DNA of 64,000 nucleotides from Nostoc linckia z4 (GCF_002608075.1 NZ_LAHA01000002.1:101540-165539), one strand, 5' to 3'; shown: positions 8,637 through 21,095, numbered from the stretch's first letter. Numbers and translations: made by a program. Notes: generated from the sequence alone by a model not told the origin.

Positions 8637-11600
8637 TTATTCGTCGTCCAAATCGTCTTCGTCTTCGTCGTCGTCTTCGTAATATTCTTCGTCTGCAACT
8701 TCATCGGCGATTAAGTCATCGTCGTCATCTAAAATTGACCTTTCTGCACGTCGGCTACCATAACTAGGCTCTCCCAAAGTCGGAGCATCTAAATTATAGG
8801 TACGAGCTGTGCGGTCATCTAAGACCATATCAAGGGGGTCATCAACTTCATCTAAAACACTACTGCTGATATCAGTAGCATAATCATCGATGGCACTGGT
8901 TTCTTCATAGGTATTGTAGCCAGTACCAGCCGGAATCAATCGCCCGATAATCACGTTTTCCTTTAATCCCCGCAGCCAGTCAGATTTACCTTCAATGGCT
9001 GCTTCGGTAAGTACCCGTGTCGTTTCTTGGAAGGATGCAGCAGAAATAAAGCTGTCAGTGTTCAACGATGCTTTGGTAATCCCTAATAGTACTGGGGTAT
9101 ACTGTGCCCTAGCACCGCCTGTGATTGCCATTGCTTCGTTCACCTGCTCAACTTGGCGCAGTTCCACCAATTCGCCGGGAAGCATTGTAGTGTCACCACC
9201 ATCATCAATCCTGACTTTGTTGGTCATCTGACGCACAATTACTTCAATGTGCTTGTCGGAAATATCAATCCCTTGAGACTGATACACCATTTGCACTTCG
9301 TTCACCAAGAATGTTTGGACTTTCTGCAAAGCATGGCTAGCACAAGCATAAACCCCGTCTTCGGAACCCAAGCTAAAGAAGATTTCCAAAATTTCATGGG
9401 GGTTAGATGGCCCATCAGTCAACGGTTGTCCGGCTGAGATGTGAGAGCCATCTGGGACAATTAAGTTTTGTCCAGGCCCCAGAGGATAATCTGTGACCAC
9501 ACCATTAGATTCTACGACCTTAATGGCGATCGCTTCATCACCATCACCGTAAACTACCTTGACTTCTCCCGCCCGCCGTGCTAAAATACATGCCTCTTTA
9601 GGTTTACGAGCTTCGAGCAATTCTTCAATCCGGGGCAAACCTTGAATAATGTCTCCGGTTTTGGCACGTTCAAATACCAACAACACCAAGTTATCACCCC
9701 GTTGCACCAAATCACCGTCTTCTATTTGTAAGACAGCACCAGGGCTGACTCGGTAGGGACGACCAAGGCGGATAGTAATAGCGTAGTTTTGAGTTTGGAG
9801 TGAGGAGTTAGCAGTTTCAGAATTAACTCCTAACTCTTCGCTCTTAACTCCTAACTTTTTAACATTCGTGACTTGCCCCGATTCTTCAGTAAAAATTCCA
9901 GTGGCAACTTCTGTACCTGCTACGAGTAAGTCACCCATCTTCACTTTCGGCTGAGTGCTGGTATTTACGGTAATCAAATCAGTTTCCCGCAACACCAAAC
10001 AGCGACGAACATTTTCCGTTCCTTTTTGCACGCCGCGCACTATGCCCCCTTCTTTAGACAAGATTTGAGTGCGTGCGACTACAGAACCAGGGGCGATGGT
10101 TAGTCCATCTTGGACTTCTAGTGTTGTCTGGGTGCTACCTTGGGTGGCATCAGCAGTAATGTCTCGACGAATTACCAAGGATTCCAAAATCACCAGTTGC
10201 AAGCGTTGAACTTCTGGATCTTCCGTATCCTGTACCAATTCAATATCTGCTGCTAGGGGGGAGGCGTTGTGGTCTTGTTGTTCGCCTTCTTGTTCGATTT
10301 CCAGCACTAGCTGGGTTCGCAGCAGTTCCACACCTTCTACGGATTTCACTCTTTCGGAATCCTTATAAGGTAGCCGCTGTACTGCGCGTAACTGAATAGA
10401 ACGCCCAGTTTGTTGACTTACGGATGTGGTTGATGGTACATCGGGATTGTTGGGTACGGCGAACTCCACAACTGGACGACTTAACAGCGCTGGGCCTTCT
10501 GGTGTCTCCACATACTGGATATAGCGTAATTCCGTGGCGACAGTGCCTTGAAACTCCTCGCCTGGTTGGACGAAGGTGTTATCTCGTCCCATAACTGCTT
10601 CAGGATCGTCCACCATCAGTAGTTCCCCTGGCTTGACGACTACTTCCCGTAGGATGTCGTTTTTCTGGGTAACTTCAATGACACCACTGTTTTGGCAGAA
10701 GATATCCTTCACAACTTCGGTGCCAGCTTCCACAAACTGACCGTCTTCTACTAACAACAAGGAGATATCTTTATTAACTTCGTGGGTTTCTTCCGGAATC
10801 CACAACAGCGTACCGCCTTGGACAACTTCGTAACCCAGTTTGGCTTTGCCTTTTTTCTGGACTTCCACCCCTGCGAATTTCAAAAATCCACCAGTGGTTG
10901 TGCGATAGCGGTCGTCAATTAACTCAGCTACCACTTGACCATTTTGCACTTTTGTGCCTGGTGTGGCGCGGAGGTTAAATACTTGGTTGTTGCCAGTGGA
11001 AACTAAGTAGTTATTGCGGCCTTGGGAACTTTGGACTGTTACCGTTGCTTGGTCTAAGACCACAGAAGCAGTGATAATCTCAATTTCCCTGGTACTCTTA
11101 CCTGGGGTAGCTTCGGGCAAACGCACCACACCACCGTGGAGAGTAGTTAATTTGGTTTCTGCTAATACTCCATTAGAAGCGATCGCATCACCATTTTTTA
11201 CTACCAATTCGGCACCAGGCGGCAAGTTGTAAACTTCACCCGACAAAATCCAAATCAAACCACCCCGTGCGGCTGTGGTTGTGGTGTTGCCTTGGCGGTC
11301 GGTTTTTTGTTCTGGAACAACTTCGGCAAATTGCACTTCCCCTGCCAAGTCAGATGCTACATCTTTAACAGCTTTTTCAGTATTAGTCCGAGTTGTACGT
11401 CCACCAAGGGCGACTTCTGCCAACAACTGGCCTTGTTTTACTTGATTGCCATCAAATACATATAATGTAGAACCTTGAGTGAGCTGCACCTCTTGGTTAG
11501 CTGGGGTAGCATCGCCTTCTTTTTTCGGTTCCAAAATTATGACGCCATTGGCCTCAACATACAAGGCATCTTCACCGTGGCGGGTACGGTATTGTCTTGT

Positions 11601-12704
11601 CCGCAATTTGCGGGGAATTTTCACAGTCCCATCAATTTTAGAACGGACTTGTTGTGCCACTTCCCCGGTAAACACACCACCTGTGTGGAATGTCCGCATG
11701 GTTAGCTGGGTGCCTGGTTCGCCGATACTTTGGGCGGCAATAATCCCCACAGCTTCGCCCAAGTCCACCATCTTGGCGTGGGCTAAACTCCAGCCATAAC
11801 AATGTTGACACACAGAACGTGCAGCTTCACAAGTTAGGGGACTCCGCACTACAACCTCTCCCACCCCAGACCTGCCTATTTCCTTGGCCAAGTCGTCAGA
11901 AATTGGGGTGTTGCGTGGTGCAATCACTTCTTTTGTGACTGGATGCACCACGTCTTCGCCAATTACCCGTCCCATTAAGCGATTTGCCAGAGGAATTAAA
12001 GTTTTGGCACCTTCTGTCATTGGCCGAATGGGAATACCTCTAGTGGTGCCGCAGTCAAATTCCCGAATAATCACATCCTGGGATACGTCTACTAAACGTC
12101 GGGTGAGATAACCAGAGTCAGCCGTCCGTAAGGCGGTATCTACCAATCCTTTTCTCGCACCATAAGACGAAATAATGTATTCCGTCACCGTCAACCCTTC
12201 GCGGAAGTTGGTTTTGATGGGCAAGTCGATAATTTCCCCTTGGGGATCTGCCATCAGTCCCCGCATTCCCACCAATTGCCGGACTTGGGAGATGTTACCC
12301 CGCGCCCCGGAGAATGCCATCATGTAGACCGAGTTGAGGGGGTTAGTCTTTTTGAAGTGGACAACTACTTCATCTTTTAAGGCTTCACTGGTACCGTTCC
12401 AAGTATCAATTACCTTTTGGAAGCGTTCTACTTCAGTGATTTCACCTCGTTGGTAACGGGCTTCGGTGGCGCGAATTTCTTCTTCAGCTGCTTCTAGGAG
12501 CGATCGCTTAGTTGGTGGTACCATCAGGTCGTCTACACTAATGGAAACCCCTGCTCTAGTGGCGTAGCGAAAACCCAAATCTTTCAATTTGTCTGCCATG
12601 ACTGCGGTTCGCGCCGTACCATAATGTGTAAAGGCCCAAGAAATCAAATTTCTCAGTTGACCTTTATCTACCACCCGATTGCGAAAAATCATTTTTTCAG
12701 TCAT
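8637..12704 (-). CDS. rpoC2: RNA polymerase beta' subunit, C-terminal half (RpoC2)
   Basis: The 1355-residue protein is the C-terminal half of beta', which is split in cyanobacteria and chloroplasts. Visible signatures are the bridge-helix region [37 protein letters not shown], a zinc site [11 protein letters not shown], and the trigger-loop region [20 protein letters not shown]. The long lineage-specific insertion between the trigger-loop halves (about 370-1000) is present. About 60 acidic residues close the protein. At about 947-973 a short stretch ([13 protein letters not shown] and following) is encoded by heptameric repeat DNA identical in type to the intergenic repeats, and looks like an in-frame insertion. 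It is the last gene of the cluster. Confidence 0.98.
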   Translation of the reverse strand: MTEKMIFRNRVVDKGQLRNLISWAFTHYGTARTAVMADKLKDLGFRYATRAGVSISVDDLMVPPTKRSLLEAAEEEIRATEARYQRGEITEVERFQKVIDTWNGTSEALKDEVVVHFKKTNPLNSVYMMAFSGARGNISQVRQLVGMRGLMADPQGEIIDLPIKTNFREGLTVTEYIISSYGARKGLVDTALRTADSGYLTRRLVDVSQDVIIREFDCGTTRGIPIRPMTEGAKTLIPLANRLMGRVIGEDVVHPVTKEVIAPRNTPISDDLAKEIGRSGVGEVVVRSPLTCEAARSVCQHCYGWSLAHAKMVDLGEAVGIIAAQSIGEPGTQLTMRTFHTGGVFTGEVAQQVRSKIDGTVKIPRKLRTRQYRTRHGEDALYVEANGVIILEPKKEGDATPANQEVQLTQGSTLYVFDGNQVKQGQLLAEVALGGRTTRTNTEKAVKDVASDLAGEVQFAEVVPEQKTDRQGNTTTTAARGGLIWILSGEVYNLPPGAELVVKNGDAIASNGVLAETKLTTLHGGVVRLPEATPGKSTREIEIITASVVLDQATVTVQSSQGRNNYLVSTGNNQVFNLRATPGTKVQNGQVVAELIDDRYRTTTGGFLKFAGVEVQKKGKAKLGYEVVQGGTLLWIPEETHEVNKDISLLLVEDGQFVEAGTEVVKDIFCQNSGVIEVTQKNDILREVVVKPGELLMVDDPEAVMGRDNTFVQPGEEFQGTVATELRYIQYVETPEGPALLSRPVVEFAVPNNPDVPSTTSVSQQTGRSIQLRAVQRLPYKDSERVKSVEGVELLRTQLVLEIEQEGEQQDHNASPLAADIELVQDTEDPEVQRLQLVILESLVIRRDITADATQGSTQTTLEVQDGLTIAPGSVVARTQILSKEGGIVRGVQKGTENVRRCLVLRETDLITVNTSTQPKVKMGDLLVAGTEVATGIFTEESGQVTNVKKLGVKSEELGVNSETANSSLQTQNYAITIRLGRPYRVSPGAVLQIEDGDLVQRGDNLVLLVFERAKTGDIIQGLPRIEELLEARKPKEACILARRAGEVKVVYGDGDEAIAIKVVESNGVVTDYPLGPGQNLIVPDGSHISAGQPLTDGPSNPHEILEIFFSLGSEDGVYACASHALQKVQTFLVNEVQMVYQSQGIDISDKHIEVIVRQMTNKVRIDDGGDTTMLPGELVELRQVEQVNEAMAITGGARAQYTPVLLGITKASLNTDSFISAASFQETTRVLTEAAIEGKSDWLRGLKENVIIGRLIPAGTGYNTYEETSAIDDYATDISSSVLDEVDDPLDMVLDDRTARTYNLDAPTLGEPSYGSRRAERSILDDDDDLIADEVADEEYYEDDDEDEDDLDDE
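9785..9866. repeat. Heptameric repeat block inside rpoC2
   Basis: Within the rpoC2 coding sequence stand GAGTTTGGAGTGAGGAGTTA and, inverted, TAACTCCTAACTCTTCGCTC and TTAACTCCTAAC. These are the same heptads as in the neighbouring intergenic spacers. The block stays in frame and adds about 25 residues. Confidence 0.8.
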
Positions 12705-12832
12705 TAGTCATTAGTCCTGAATTAATAGTTAGGAGTTAGCAGTTAAAAGTGAGGAGTTAAAAGTGAGGAGTTAGGAATAATAACTCTTAACTCATAACTC
12801 CTAACTCATAACTCCTAACTCATCACTCATCA
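12705..12832. repeat. Heptameric repeats filling the rpoC1-rpoC2 spacer
   Basis: The whole spacer consists of TTAGGAG/GTGAGGAG units followed by their inverse (CTAACTCA, CTCCTAACTCATAACTCC), so the transcript could form a long hairpin between the two genes. No Shine-Dalgarno of note lies in it apart from the GGAG-like heptads themselves. Confidence 0.85.
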
Positions 12833-14710
12833 CTAACTTGCTAGCGCTTCCTGAATCGCTTTATTGTAAATAACCCGACCAGGTGTTGTACGTATATACT
12901 GTGAAACGAGATTTCCCTTAGAGTCTTCTCTGACTCGGCGGAACTTATACTTTAATGTCCGGCTGCCATCTTCGTGTTCTTGTACCTCAAGAGGTTCTGT
13001 ATCGGGTTGGTCTGATTCCATTTCCCCGTCAAACCGCACGTAGATATAGGCGTGCAAGTCAATTTCCTCTTGCTGGAAGGCCATAATCACGTCATCTAAG
13101 GAAGCAAAGTACTTGCCTGCGCCTTTGGTAGCACCAGGATTTTCTGCTGTTAAGTAATATGCTCCCAATACCATGTCTTGGCTAGGCGTGATAATAGGTT
13201 TACCTGTGGCTGGTGACAAAATATTGTTAGAAGCCAACATCAACAAACGCGCCTCAGCCTGACTTTCTAAAGACAGGGGTACGTGTACCGCCATTTGGTC
13301 GCCATCAAAGTCGGCGTTAAATGCCGGACACACTAAAGGATGCAGTTGAATTGCTCTCCCTTCCACTAAAATCGGTTCAAAAGACTGAATACCCAAGCGG
13401 TGCAACGTCGGTGCCCGGTTCAGTAGCACTGGGTGTCCTTCAATTACTTCTTCCAGTACATCCCAAACACTGGGGTCATTACGTGATATCAGCTTTTTCG
13501 CAGCCTTAATGTTATTTACCATGCCACTGCGAATAAGGCGGTTAATCACAAATGGTTGAAATAGCTCAATTGCCATTTCTCTGGGCAAACCGCACTGGTG
13601 AATTTTCAGTTTTGGCCCCACCACAATTACCGAACGTCCAGAGTAGTCTACTCGTTTACCTAACAAGTTTTGTCTGAAACGTCCTTGCTTACCTTCAATA
13701 ATGTCGGACAAGGATTTCAAGGGTCGGTTATTTGCCCCCACCACAGTCCGTCCGCGGCGACCATTGTCAATTAAAGCATCCACCGCTTCTTGCAGCATCC
13801 GCTTTTCGTTCCGCACAATAATCTCTGGCGCTAAAATTTCTTGCAAGCGTGCCAAACGATTATTGCGGTTAATTACCCGCCTATACAAGTCATTCAAATC
13901 GCTAGTGGCAAACCGTCCGCCATCTAGCTGCACCATTGGGCGCAAATCGGGGGGAATCACGGGAATAACTGCCATCACCATCCATTCTGGTTTAGAACCA
14001 GTAGCAATGAAGTTGTCAATTACCCGCAATCGTTTAATTAACTTGGCTCGCTTTTGTCCCTTAGCATTACCAATTTCTTCCCGCAGGCTTTCAGCTTCTT
14101 GCTCTAAATTGATATCCGCAAGCAAGCGCAGCAGTGCTTCGGCACCAATGCCCACTTCCACGCCCTGTAGCTGAGAATCTTCACTATAAATTTGGTCTTC
14201 AATTTCCAGCCACTGGTCTTCACTTAGTAGCTGTTTGTAACTTAAAGTTTCGGCATTGCCTGGACTTAAGACAACATAAGAGTTGAAATAGACAATTTGT
14301 TCCACATCCCGCAAGGGCATATCCAGCAGGATGGAAATATAACTAGGAATGCCTTTGAGATACCATACGTGAGCTACTGGTGCAGCGAGTTTGATATAGC
14401 CCATCCGGTGACGACGCACCCGTGATTCGGTAACTTCTACACCACAGCGCTCGCAAACAATACCTCTGTGACGGACTCTTTTATACTTGCCGCAATGACA
14501 TTCCCAATCTTTTGCAGGGCCAAAGATGCGCTCGCAGAATAAGCCATCCATTTCTGGCTTGAGAGTCCGGTAATTAATCGTTTCTGGCTTGGTGACTTCA
14601 CCAACAACCTGGCCATTGGGCAAAGTTCTCTCGCCCCACTGGCGAATACGTTCTGGTGATGCTAAGCCGATTTTTACGTAATCAAACTGATTAGTTTGGG
14701 CTGGTCTCAT
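12833..14710 (-). CDS. rpoC1: RNA polymerase gamma subunit, N-terminal half of beta' (RpoC1)
   Basis: The 625-residue protein is the N-terminal half of beta'. It shows the zinc ribbon [13 protein letters not shown]...CERCG, the rudder/lid region ending in [27 protein letters not shown], and the catalytic [12 protein letters not shown] (about residues 463-474), whose three aspartates hold the active-site magnesium. The length matches the usual cyanobacterial subunit. An upstream in-frame ATG at 14782 is rejected because the extra residues are encoded by intergenic repeat DNA, while [20 protein letters not shown] is the normal start. It lies between rpoB and rpoC2 on the same strand. Confidence 0.98.
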   Translation of the reverse strand: MRPAQTNQFDYVKIGLASPERIRQWGERTLPNGQVVGEVTKPETINYRTLKPEMDGLFCERIFGPAKDWECHCGKYKRVRHRGIVCERCGVEVTESRVRRHRMGYIKLAAPVAHVWYLKGIPSYISILLDMPLRDVEQIVYFNSYVVLSPGNAETLSYKQLLSEDQWLEIEDQIYSEDSQLQGVEVGIGAEALLRLLADINLEQEAESLREEIGNAKGQKRAKLIKRLRVIDNFIATGSKPEWMVMAVIPVIPPDLRPMVQLDGGRFATSDLNDLYRRVINRNNRLARLQEILAPEIIVRNEKRMLQEAVDALIDNGRRGRTVVGANNRPLKSLSDIIEGKQGRFRQNLLGKRVDYSGRSVIVVGPKLKIHQCGLPREMAIELFQPFVINRLIRSGMVNNIKAAKKLISRNDPSVWDVLEEVIEGHPVLLNRAPTLHRLGIQSFEPILVEGRAIQLHPLVCPAFNADFDGDQMAVHVPLSLESQAEARLLMLASNNILSPATGKPIITPSQDMVLGAYYLTAENPGATKGAGKYFASLDDVIMAFQQEEIDLHAYIYVRFDGEMESDQPDTEPLEVQEHEDGSRTLKYKFRRVREDSKGNLVSQYIRTTPGRVIYNKAIQEALAS

Positions 14711-14862
14711 ACCTTTAAGTGCTGAGTTTTGAGTTATGAGTATATTTAGTTTTTGGAACTTTAAGTCTTGGGCATTGGGCATTGAGCATTGGGCATTGGT
14801 GATTTTGTATTCCCCATTTCCTATGCCCTATGCCCTATGCCCCATACCCCATTCCCTAGTTT
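14711..14862. repeat. Repeat-filled rpoB-rpoC1 spacer
   Basis: The spacer contains GGGCATTGAGCATTGGGCAT and, in inverted sense, CCCTATGCCCTATGCCCCAT, both typical cyanobacterial short tandem repeats. The two arms could pair in the transcript. No other feature is seen here. Confidence 0.8.
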
Positions 14863-17800
14863 CTATTCATCGTCTTCCAGCGATTCGCGGGAAAGAGATT
14901 CGTAGGTGGGTCTGGGAGGTGTACGGCGAGCTGATTGGTCTGCCATTAAATCGACTTCCACATCTAAAGAACTACCGTCTGCTTGGGTTTCTACCTTGTG
15001 TACGGCAATGTCTAAGCCCAAGGATTGTAATTCGCGCATTAGCACCTTAAAGGATTCTGGTGTTCCCGGTCGAGGAATTGCCTTACCTTTAACGATCGCA
15101 TTTAACGCTTCATTCCGTCCTTGCATATCGTCAGATTTCACTGTCAGCAATTCCTGTAAGGTGTAAGCCGCACCGAAGGCTTCCAATGCCCACACTTCCA
15201 TTTCCCCAAACCGCTGACCACCCTGCTGGGCTTTACCACCCAATGGTTGCTGGGTCACCAGTGAGTACGGGCCTGTGGAACGGGCGTGGATCTTATCATC
15301 TACCAAATGCACCAGTTTCAGCATGTAAGCCACACCAACGGTGATTGGTCTGTCAAATGCTTCGCCTGTACGCCCATCAAACAGCATGATTTTACCTGGG
15401 TCATCTGGGTTATATACCCAGTCTTTGCTTGTTTCATCCCGTGCTTCTTGCAATTTGCCATGCACGATTCTCCGGGATGATTCTTCACCATACATTTCAT
15501 CAAAGGGAGTAATCTTAAATCGCACTCCCAAGGTATGACCAGCCCAACCCAAGAGGCACTCAAATACTTGGCCGACGTTCATCCGGCTGGGTACACCCAA
15601 GGGGTTAAGTACGATGTCCACTGGCGAACCATCGGGCAAATAAGGCATATCTTCCGCTGGCAAAATTCGAGAAATAATCCCTTTATTACCGTGGCGTCCT
15701 GCCATTTTGTCGCCGACTTGGATTTTGCGTTTTTGGGCGACATACACCCGGACTACCATATTGGCTCCTGGTGGCAATTCATCGCCTTGTTCGCGGGTAA
15801 ACAAGCGCACGTCAACTACGCGCCCTTTTTCACCATTGGGTACTCGCAGGGAATTGTCTCGTACATCCCGCGCTTTTTCACCGAAAATTGCCCGCAATAG
15901 TTTTTCTTCTGGTGGTTGGTCGGATTCACCTTTTGGTGTGACTTTGCCCACCAAGATGTCCCCAGCTTCTACCCATGCCCCAATGCGGATGATCCCTTGT
16001 TCGTCTAACTGACGCAAGGCGTCTTCCCCAACGTTGGGAATTTCTCTGGTGATTTCTTCTGGCCCCAGTTTCGTCTGTCTAGCCTCAATTTCATATTTTT
16101 CAATGTGAATTGAGGTGTAAATATCATCCTGTACCAGTCGCTCAGAAATTAAAATTGCGTCTTCGTAGTTGTAGCCTTCCCAAGGCATGTAAGCAACGAC
16201 GATATTTTGCCCCAGCGCCAATTCTCCGCCTTCGGTGGAGGAGCCGTCAGCTAGTACTTGACCTGCTACCACTTTTTCGCCAATGCGAACCAAGGGCTTT
16301 TGGTTCAAACAAGTATCTTGGTTTGAGCGTTGGTATTTAGAAAGTGGATATCTAATTTCTGTGGTGTTGGGTTTGGGACGCACCCGAATTTCTGTCGCAT
16401 CTACATAAGTGACATCGCCATCGGTACGCGATACAACCACCATCCCGGAGTCTCTTGCACCTTGGGCTTCCAAACCTGTGCCCACCAACGGCCGCTCCGG
16501 CTTTAGCAGGGGTACTGCTTGCCGTTGCATGTTCGACCCCATCAGCGCTCGGTTGGCGTCATCATGCTCCAAGAAGGGAATCATACTGGTAGCTACAGAC
16601 ACAATCTGGACTGGAGACACCGCTACATAGTCCACTTGCTCTGGCGTTGTGGTGGAGAATTCCTGACGATAGCGTACTGGTACTTGCGGCCCGATAATGT
16701 GCCCATTTTCATCTACGGGAATATCTCCAGGAGCAACCCGCAGGTCGTCTTCTTCATCGGCTGTCATGTAGACTGGTGGCAAGTCAAATCTGACCCGTGC
16801 ATTTTCCACTGGTCTAAATGGCGTTTCCAAGAAACCGTATTGGTTCACCCGTGCATGGGTGGCCAAGGAGCCAATCAAGCCAGCGTTGGGGCCTTCTGGT
16901 GTTTCAATGGGGCAAATACGTCCGTAGTGGCTAGGATGGATATCTCGCACGGCAAACCCAGCACGTTCGCGAGTTAGACCACCAGGGCCGAGGGCGCTCA
17001 AGCGGCGTTTGTGAGTCAGTTCTGCTAAGGGATTGGTTTGATCCATGAACTGACTTAATTGGCTAGAACCAAAGAATTCTTTAATTGCTGCTACCAGTGG
17101 TTTGGGGTTTACCAAGGAAGCAGGAGTTAACACTTCAGCATCAGATACGGTCATCCGTTCCCGAATGATTCTCTCTAGGCGATTTAAGCCTACCCGTACT
17201 TGGTTTTGCAGCAATTCGCCTACGCTTCTGACGCGACGGTTACCTAAGTGGTCGATGTCATCGATGTTGCCGATGTCATACTCTAGATTTATTAGGTAAT
17301 CCACCGCTGCTAAAATATCGCTGGAGGTCAGCACGCGCATGGTGTCGGGGACAGAAAGGCGCAATTTTTTGTTCAGCTTATAACGACCAACTCGTCCCAA
17401 GTCATAACGTTTTGGGTCAAAGAAACGGGAGTCTAAAAGCTGTTGTCCGCCTAATACTGTGGGTGGTTCACCGGGACGCAGCTTGCGATATAACTCCATC
17501 AAGGCTTCTTCTTCTGAAAATTGCCCTTCTTTTTCGATGGTTTTCTGGAAATATTCCGGGTGGCGTAAGGCGTCAAAGATTTCGTTATCTGATAAGCCTA
17601 AAGCTTTTAAGAGTACTTGGGCTGAGAGTTTGCGGGTTTTGTCGATGCGTACCCACACGAGATCGTTACGGTCTGTTTCAAATTTCAGCCACGCTCCCCG
17701 GTTGGGAATTAAGCTAGCAGAATAAGTACGTCGCCCGTTTTTATCGATTTCTGATTTGTAGTAAACTCCTGGCGATCGCACTATCTGGTTGACAATCACC

Positions 17801-18162
17801 CGCTCGGCTCCGTTGATAATAAAGGTGCCGCGATCGGTCATCAAAGGCAAGTCTCCAATGAATACCTCTTGCTCTTTGATTTCCCCGGTTTCCTTATTTA
17901 TCAAGCGTGTGGGAACATACATTTGAACTGCATAAGTACTATCCCGCCGTTTAGCTTCTTCAACGCTGTACTTTGGCTCTTTGAGTTTGTAGTTTTGACC
18001 CAAAAAATGTAGTTCCAGTTTGCCCGTGTAATCTGTGATCGGACTAAAGGAGTTCAGTTCTTCTATCAGACCTTCTTCCAAAAACCAGCGGAAGCTTGAG
18101 CGCTGGATTTCAATCAAGTCGGGCAATAGAAAGGCGGGTTCCATATATGTTTCTTTAGTCAT
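14863..18162 (-). CDS. rpoB: RNA polymerase beta subunit (RpoB)
   Basis: The 1099-residue product is a full-length cyanobacterial beta subunit. It starts [20 protein letters not shown] and carries the fork/rifampicin region ([38 protein letters not shown]), the catalytic-centre [12 protein letters not shown], and the C-terminal clamp [20 protein letters not shown]. An in-frame ATG 21 codons earlier exists; the ATG at 18162 is the usual family start. The rifampicin-region residues look wild type by eye. It is the first gene of the rpo cluster; the 757-base gap upstream should hold its promoter. Confidence 0.98.
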   Translation of the reverse strand: MTKETYMEPAFLLPDLIEIQRSSFRWFLEEGLIEELNSFSPITDYTGKLELHFLGQNYKLKEPKYSVEEAKRRDSTYAVQMYVPTRLINKETGEIKEQEVFIGDLPLMTDRGTFIINGAERVIVNQIVRSPGVYYKSEIDKNGRRTYSASLIPNRGAWLKFETDRNDLVWVRIDKTRKLSAQVLLKALGLSDNEIFDALRHPEYFQKTIEKEGQFSEEEALMELYRKLRPGEPPTVLGGQQLLDSRFFDPKRYDLGRVGRYKLNKKLRLSVPDTMRVLTSSDILAAVDYLINLEYDIGNIDDIDHLGNRRVRSVGELLQNQVRVGLNRLERIIRERMTVSDAEVLTPASLVNPKPLVAAIKEFFGSSQLSQFMDQTNPLAELTHKRRLSALGPGGLTRERAGFAVRDIHPSHYGRICPIETPEGPNAGLIGSLATHARVNQYGFLETPFRPVENARVRFDLPPVYMTADEEDDLRVAPGDIPVDENGHIIGPQVPVRYRQEFSTTTPEQVDYVAVSPVQIVSVATSMIPFLEHDDANRALMGSNMQRQAVPLLKPERPLVGTGLEAQGARDSGMVVVSRTDGDVTYVDATEIRVRPKPNTTEIRYPLSKYQRSNQDTCLNQKPLVRIGEKVVAGQVLADGSSTEGGELALGQNIVVAYMPWEGYNYEDAILISERLVQDDIYTSIHIEKYEIEARQTKLGPEEITREIPNVGEDALRQLDEQGIIRIGAWVEAGDILVGKVTPKGESDQPPEEKLLRAIFGEKARDVRDNSLRVPNGEKGRVVDVRLFTREQGDELPPGANMVVRVYVAQKRKIQVGDKMAGRHGNKGIISRILPAEDMPYLPDGSPVDIVLNPLGVPSRMNVGQVFECLLGWAGHTLGVRFKITPFDEMYGEESSRRIVHGKLQEARDETSKDWVYNPDDPGKIMLFDGRTGEAFDRPITVGVAYMLKLVHLVDDKIHARSTGPYSLVTQQPLGGKAQQGGQRFGEMEVWALEAFGAAYTLQELLTVKSDDMQGRNEALNAIVKGKAIPRPGTPESFKVLMRELQSLGLDIAVHKVETQADGSSLDVEVDLMADQSARRTPPRPTYESLSRESLEDDE

Positions 18163-18919
18163 GCCTCTACCTTTGTCAACCTGGTTAAATTTTCCCTTGG
18201 ACACTTGCTGTTTAATCCTTCCCACTACTAGCCAGTGTCCTAGCTGTTTGGGAACTTTTCTTTATACACCTATCTATTTACAAGTGGGAGCCAACACAGC
18301 GACCAAAGCTGGAATCAAGGATTTTACCAAAGGGGTAATCGCTTCTAATGGTGAGTGGAGAACAGACAAATAGGTGTAGGAAAACTTTTGCCTAGTCCCC
18401 AATCCCCAATTAAAATATTCCTGAATTCGATCTACTTTCCTCACTTCCCCTCCAAAAAGCGCGTTAATTTGCTGACGCAGCTCTACACGGTGTGTGTCAA
18501 ATCCACACCGCTATTTAACTCTCAGTGATATCCTAGATATCTTGAGTTTGAGGAAACTATCCGCATTTTCTCGGCTTTGAATCAGAATCACTTTATTTTG
18601 CTGGATTGTAATCACAAGACAATTTCATTTAAGGATTTTGTATAGATTAAATACACACTAAGCCGATATTGTGCATAATTATGGCTCAACCTGAGTTGTC
18701 ACGGTCAGTCATGTGTCGAGAGCATCCCCTTGTAGAGATTTGTGGAGGATGGCCAAGCCTAATAACAGCACGGTAAATTAAACTTAGAAGTTTTACGTTC
18801 CTTCCTTTATCATTATGGCGCAAGCAAAATGTTTTGGAGGGAATGATCTTAGCATATTTTTGTCCTCCTAGAGTTTTATTTGTTTGTAAGCAACTGGATA
18901 AAATAGACTAAAGAACACT
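18163..18919. other. Long gap between tatD and rpoB
   Basis: This 757-base stretch precedes rpoB and follows tatD on the minus strand. It should contain the rpoB promoter and leader. A loose inverted pair TACACCTAT (from 18265) / ATAGGTGTA (from 18370) about 100 bases apart lies close to the start codon. No protein of known type, tRNA or repeat block is recognised in it. Confidence 0.5.
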
Positions 18920-19705
18920 TTATAATGACAAACCGAATAATTTGCAGGCATTTTGGGTAGTAGCTTGGGCGATGGCTTCCACAGATTCCTGACGCAGTTT
19001 TGCCACTTGCTCTGCAACATAACGAACGTAAGCAGGCTCGTTACGTTTTTCGCCACGTTTGGGAACCGGAGCCAAAAAAGGGCAATCTGTTTCGATCAAT
19101 AACCGATCGCTACTTACCATCGCCGCTGAGGATTGAATATCTTTAGCATTTTTGAACGTTACTGTTCCGCTAAAGCTGATGTAAAAGCCCAAGTCGAGAA
19201 ACCATTGGGTTTGTTCTGGCGTTCCTCCCCAACAATGCATAACACCACGTACTGTTTCTCCCTTTAGCGATCGCCATTTTTGCAATATTTCTCTGGTAAC
19301 GGATGCAGCATCGCGGCAATGGATAATTACTGGTAAATCGAGTTCAGATGCGATCGCTAATTGCGATTCAAACACCATGTACTGTTGCTGATAGTTATCA
19401 GCTTTGTAAAAATCCAGTCCCATTTCTCCAATTGCCACCACGTTGGAGTCCGATCTCGCCAAATATCTGATTTTCTCAGCTGTGTCGCTATTCCATCGAT
19501 CCGCATCCAAAGGATGCAATCCCACAGCAAAGCTGATTTCTGGAAACTGACGCGCTAAGGACTGAATGCTGGAAAACTCCTCCGGGTGAACGCAGGAATG
19601 AACTAAACGTACTACACCTGCTTGCTGCCACCGCGATCGCACTGCTGCTAAATCTGGCTGAAAATTCTCAAAGTTGAGATGGACGTGCGTGTCTATCAAT
19701 TGCAT
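18920..19705 (-). CDS. TatD-family metal-dependent DNase
   Basis: The 261-residue protein has the TatD TIM-barrel metal motifs: DTHVHLNF at the start (H7, H9), [25 protein letters not shown] and IETDCPFL. TatD proteins are Mg-dependent 3'-5' exonucleases acting on single-stranded DNA and RNA, linked to oxidative DNA repair and quality control; they are not part of the Tat translocase. The ATG at 19705 ([10 protein letters not shown]) is chosen because the 13 codons before it are encoded by repeat DNA. In cyanobacteria the order rpsT-tatD-rpoB is common, and that order is seen here. Confidence 0.92.
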   Translation of the reverse strand: MQLIDTHVHLNFENFQPDLAAVRSRWQQAGVVRLVHSCVHPEEFSSIQSLARQFPEISFAVGLHPLDADRWNSDTAEKIRYLARSDSNVVAIGEMGLDFYKADNYQQQYMVFESQLAIASELDLPVIIHCRDAASVTREILQKWRSLKGETVRGVMHCWGGTPEQTQWFLDLGFYISFSGTVTFKNAKDIQSSAAMVSSDRLLIETDCPFLAPVPKRGEKRNEPAYVRYVAEQVAKLRQESVEAIAQATTQNACKLFGLSL

Positions 19706-19724
19706 CGTTTGTCCTTTGTCTTCT

Positions 19725-19941
19725 CTTACAAAGTTCCCATCCAAAGAAGCCTTGGCTCAACGCCACTTGCTTTCCGACGCAAGGCGACAGTAACGCAGTG
19801 GCTCGACTTGGCGCTTTGTCGGTTGTCATTTGTCAGTTGTCCTCTTTTACAAAGTTCCGATCCAAGGAAGCCTTGGCTCAATGCCACTTGCTTTCCGACG
19901 CAAGGCGACAGTAACGCAGTGGCTCGACTTGGCGCTTTGTC
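19725..19941. repeat. Tandem direct repeat, two ~96-base copies at 121-base spacing
   Basis: The segments 19725-19820 and 19846-19941 are nearly identical (TACAAAGTTCC, CTTGGCTCAA, CACTTGCTTTCCGACGCAAG, GGCTCGACTTGGCGCTTTGT). They fill the gap between rpsT and tatD, just before the tatD start, and are flanked by short TTGTC units. Confidence 0.85.
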
Positions 19942-19981
19942 CTTTGCTAATGACTAATGACCAATGACCAAGGACAAATGA

Positions 19982-20284
19982 CTACTCAGCTGTCTGTGTG
20001 AGGGGTTTTAGCTTAGTCGCCAATTTTGACTTTTTCCTAGCCCCATTATTGGGGTGAAGCACACCCCGTTTTACTGCTTTATCGATTTTGCTATAAGCCT
20101 CAGATAACTTCGACTGCACTTCTTGTTTTAATTCTGGGGTAGGATTGGCAGCATAGACAGTTACAGCATTCAAGTATTTTTTCATCAGCGTCTTTACAGC
20201 TGATTTGTAACCTTTATTACGCAGTCGGTTGCGTTCTGCGATTTCGGCACGCTTAAGAGCAGACTTTGTATTCGCCACAGTCAA
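19982..20284 (-). CDS. rpsT: 30S ribosomal protein S20
   Basis: The 100-residue basic protein begins [20 protein letters not shown] and continues [20 protein letters not shown], the standard bacterial S20 helical bundle that binds 16S rRNA early in 30S assembly. The characteristic [20 protein letters not shown] follows near the C-terminus. The length fits cyanobacterial S20. It is first in the minus-strand group rpsT-tatD-rpoB-rpoC1-rpoC2. Confidence 0.97.
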   Translation of the reverse strand: MTVANTKSALKRAEIAERNRLRNKGYKSAVKTLMKKYLNAVTVYAANPTPELKQEVQSKLSEAYSKIDKAVKRGVLHPNNGARKKSKLATKLKPLTQTAE

Positions 20285-21095
20285 TTCCAGAAACTAATAC
20301 TAATATGTACACACACTACTAGATTTACTAATATAGCATCCAAATTGCCAATGTTAGAATTTCCTAAAAAAATTATGCCATTGGGTAGTAGGGAGTGGGG
20401 AGATGGAGGAGTAGAAAGAGCAGGGGAGCAGGGAAAAAGGTTAAAGGGAAAACGGAAAAGCAATAAATTTAATCTTACCCCTTTCCCTTTCCCCATTCAT
20501 TAGCCCCATGCCCCATTTACCAAGTCTCCAATTCAGTGTGCCGCTAATTAAGTAAATACGTTAAAATCAAATCTATGAATAAAATAGTAACCCTAACTCA
20601 CCACCCGATGGAGCAGTGTAATTACCAACACCATCTGTCATGAGAGCAGATAATAAAAGGTAAAAAACTGTAATACAGCTAAATTTCAGGGACTTTTAAC
20701 TATAGAACCGATATTTCATGTCTGTACACATGTTAGCTACTAAAAGTTAGAAAAATCAGTAAAAGTTAGTTATAGTTAAACCCTACCCTCTGTAAATGCA
20801 GGGGATTTAATGGGCAACCACACAACCTTTACCTCTTTTAGGAGTTAGGGTAACGGCATAAGGATAGTGGGAAATGGCACTCCCCTTTCCTGTGGATCTG
20901 CAACTTAGGCAGATTCAGATTAAACAATCAAGTAGCCTTTTCGAGTCAACCATCTGCTGGCAACCTTAGGAGTATCAAAAAAATCCAGGTTAAGCTAGAG
21001 AAGAGAATTAAAGTCAGCCTCCACACCCAGTAGGGCGGAAAGCTTTCACTAAATCTCAGGTGGCAATATTATAATTTTGGCATTGTCCTTACTCC
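20285..21095. other. Gap between rpsT and hisD
   Basis: The two genes diverge here. From about 20385 to 20515 there are short tandem repeats (AGGGGAGCAGGGAAAAAGG, CCCTTTCCCTTTCCCC, GCCCCATGCCCC). The remaining ~580 bases before hisD show no convincing protein or recognised RNA; they should hold the promoters of both genes. Confidence 0.5.

Noticed and set aside
14711-14782. Extended N-terminus for RpoC1 beginning at 14782
   Set aside because: The extra 24 residues come from intergenic heptad DNA, and [15 protein letters not shown] is the normal family start.
15341-17725. Numerous antisense frames across rpoB
   Set aside because: Shadows of a strongly conserved gene; none has a domain or separate ribosome site.
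18035-18373. 112-codon plus-strand frame overlapping the start of rpoB
   Set aside because: It is antisense to the conserved N-terminus of rpoB for half its length and has no recognisable domain.
18265-18380. Inverted pair TACACCTAT/ATAGGTGTA flanking about 100 bases upstream of rpoB
   Set aside because: Only 9 bases match and the loop is long; not convincing as an attenuator or riboswitch.
20285-21095. A search for tRNA, RNase P RNA, tmRNA or 6S-like features in the long gaps
   Set aside because: No acceptor/T-arm pattern or characteristic core sequence was found by reading; a covariance-model scan would be decisive.
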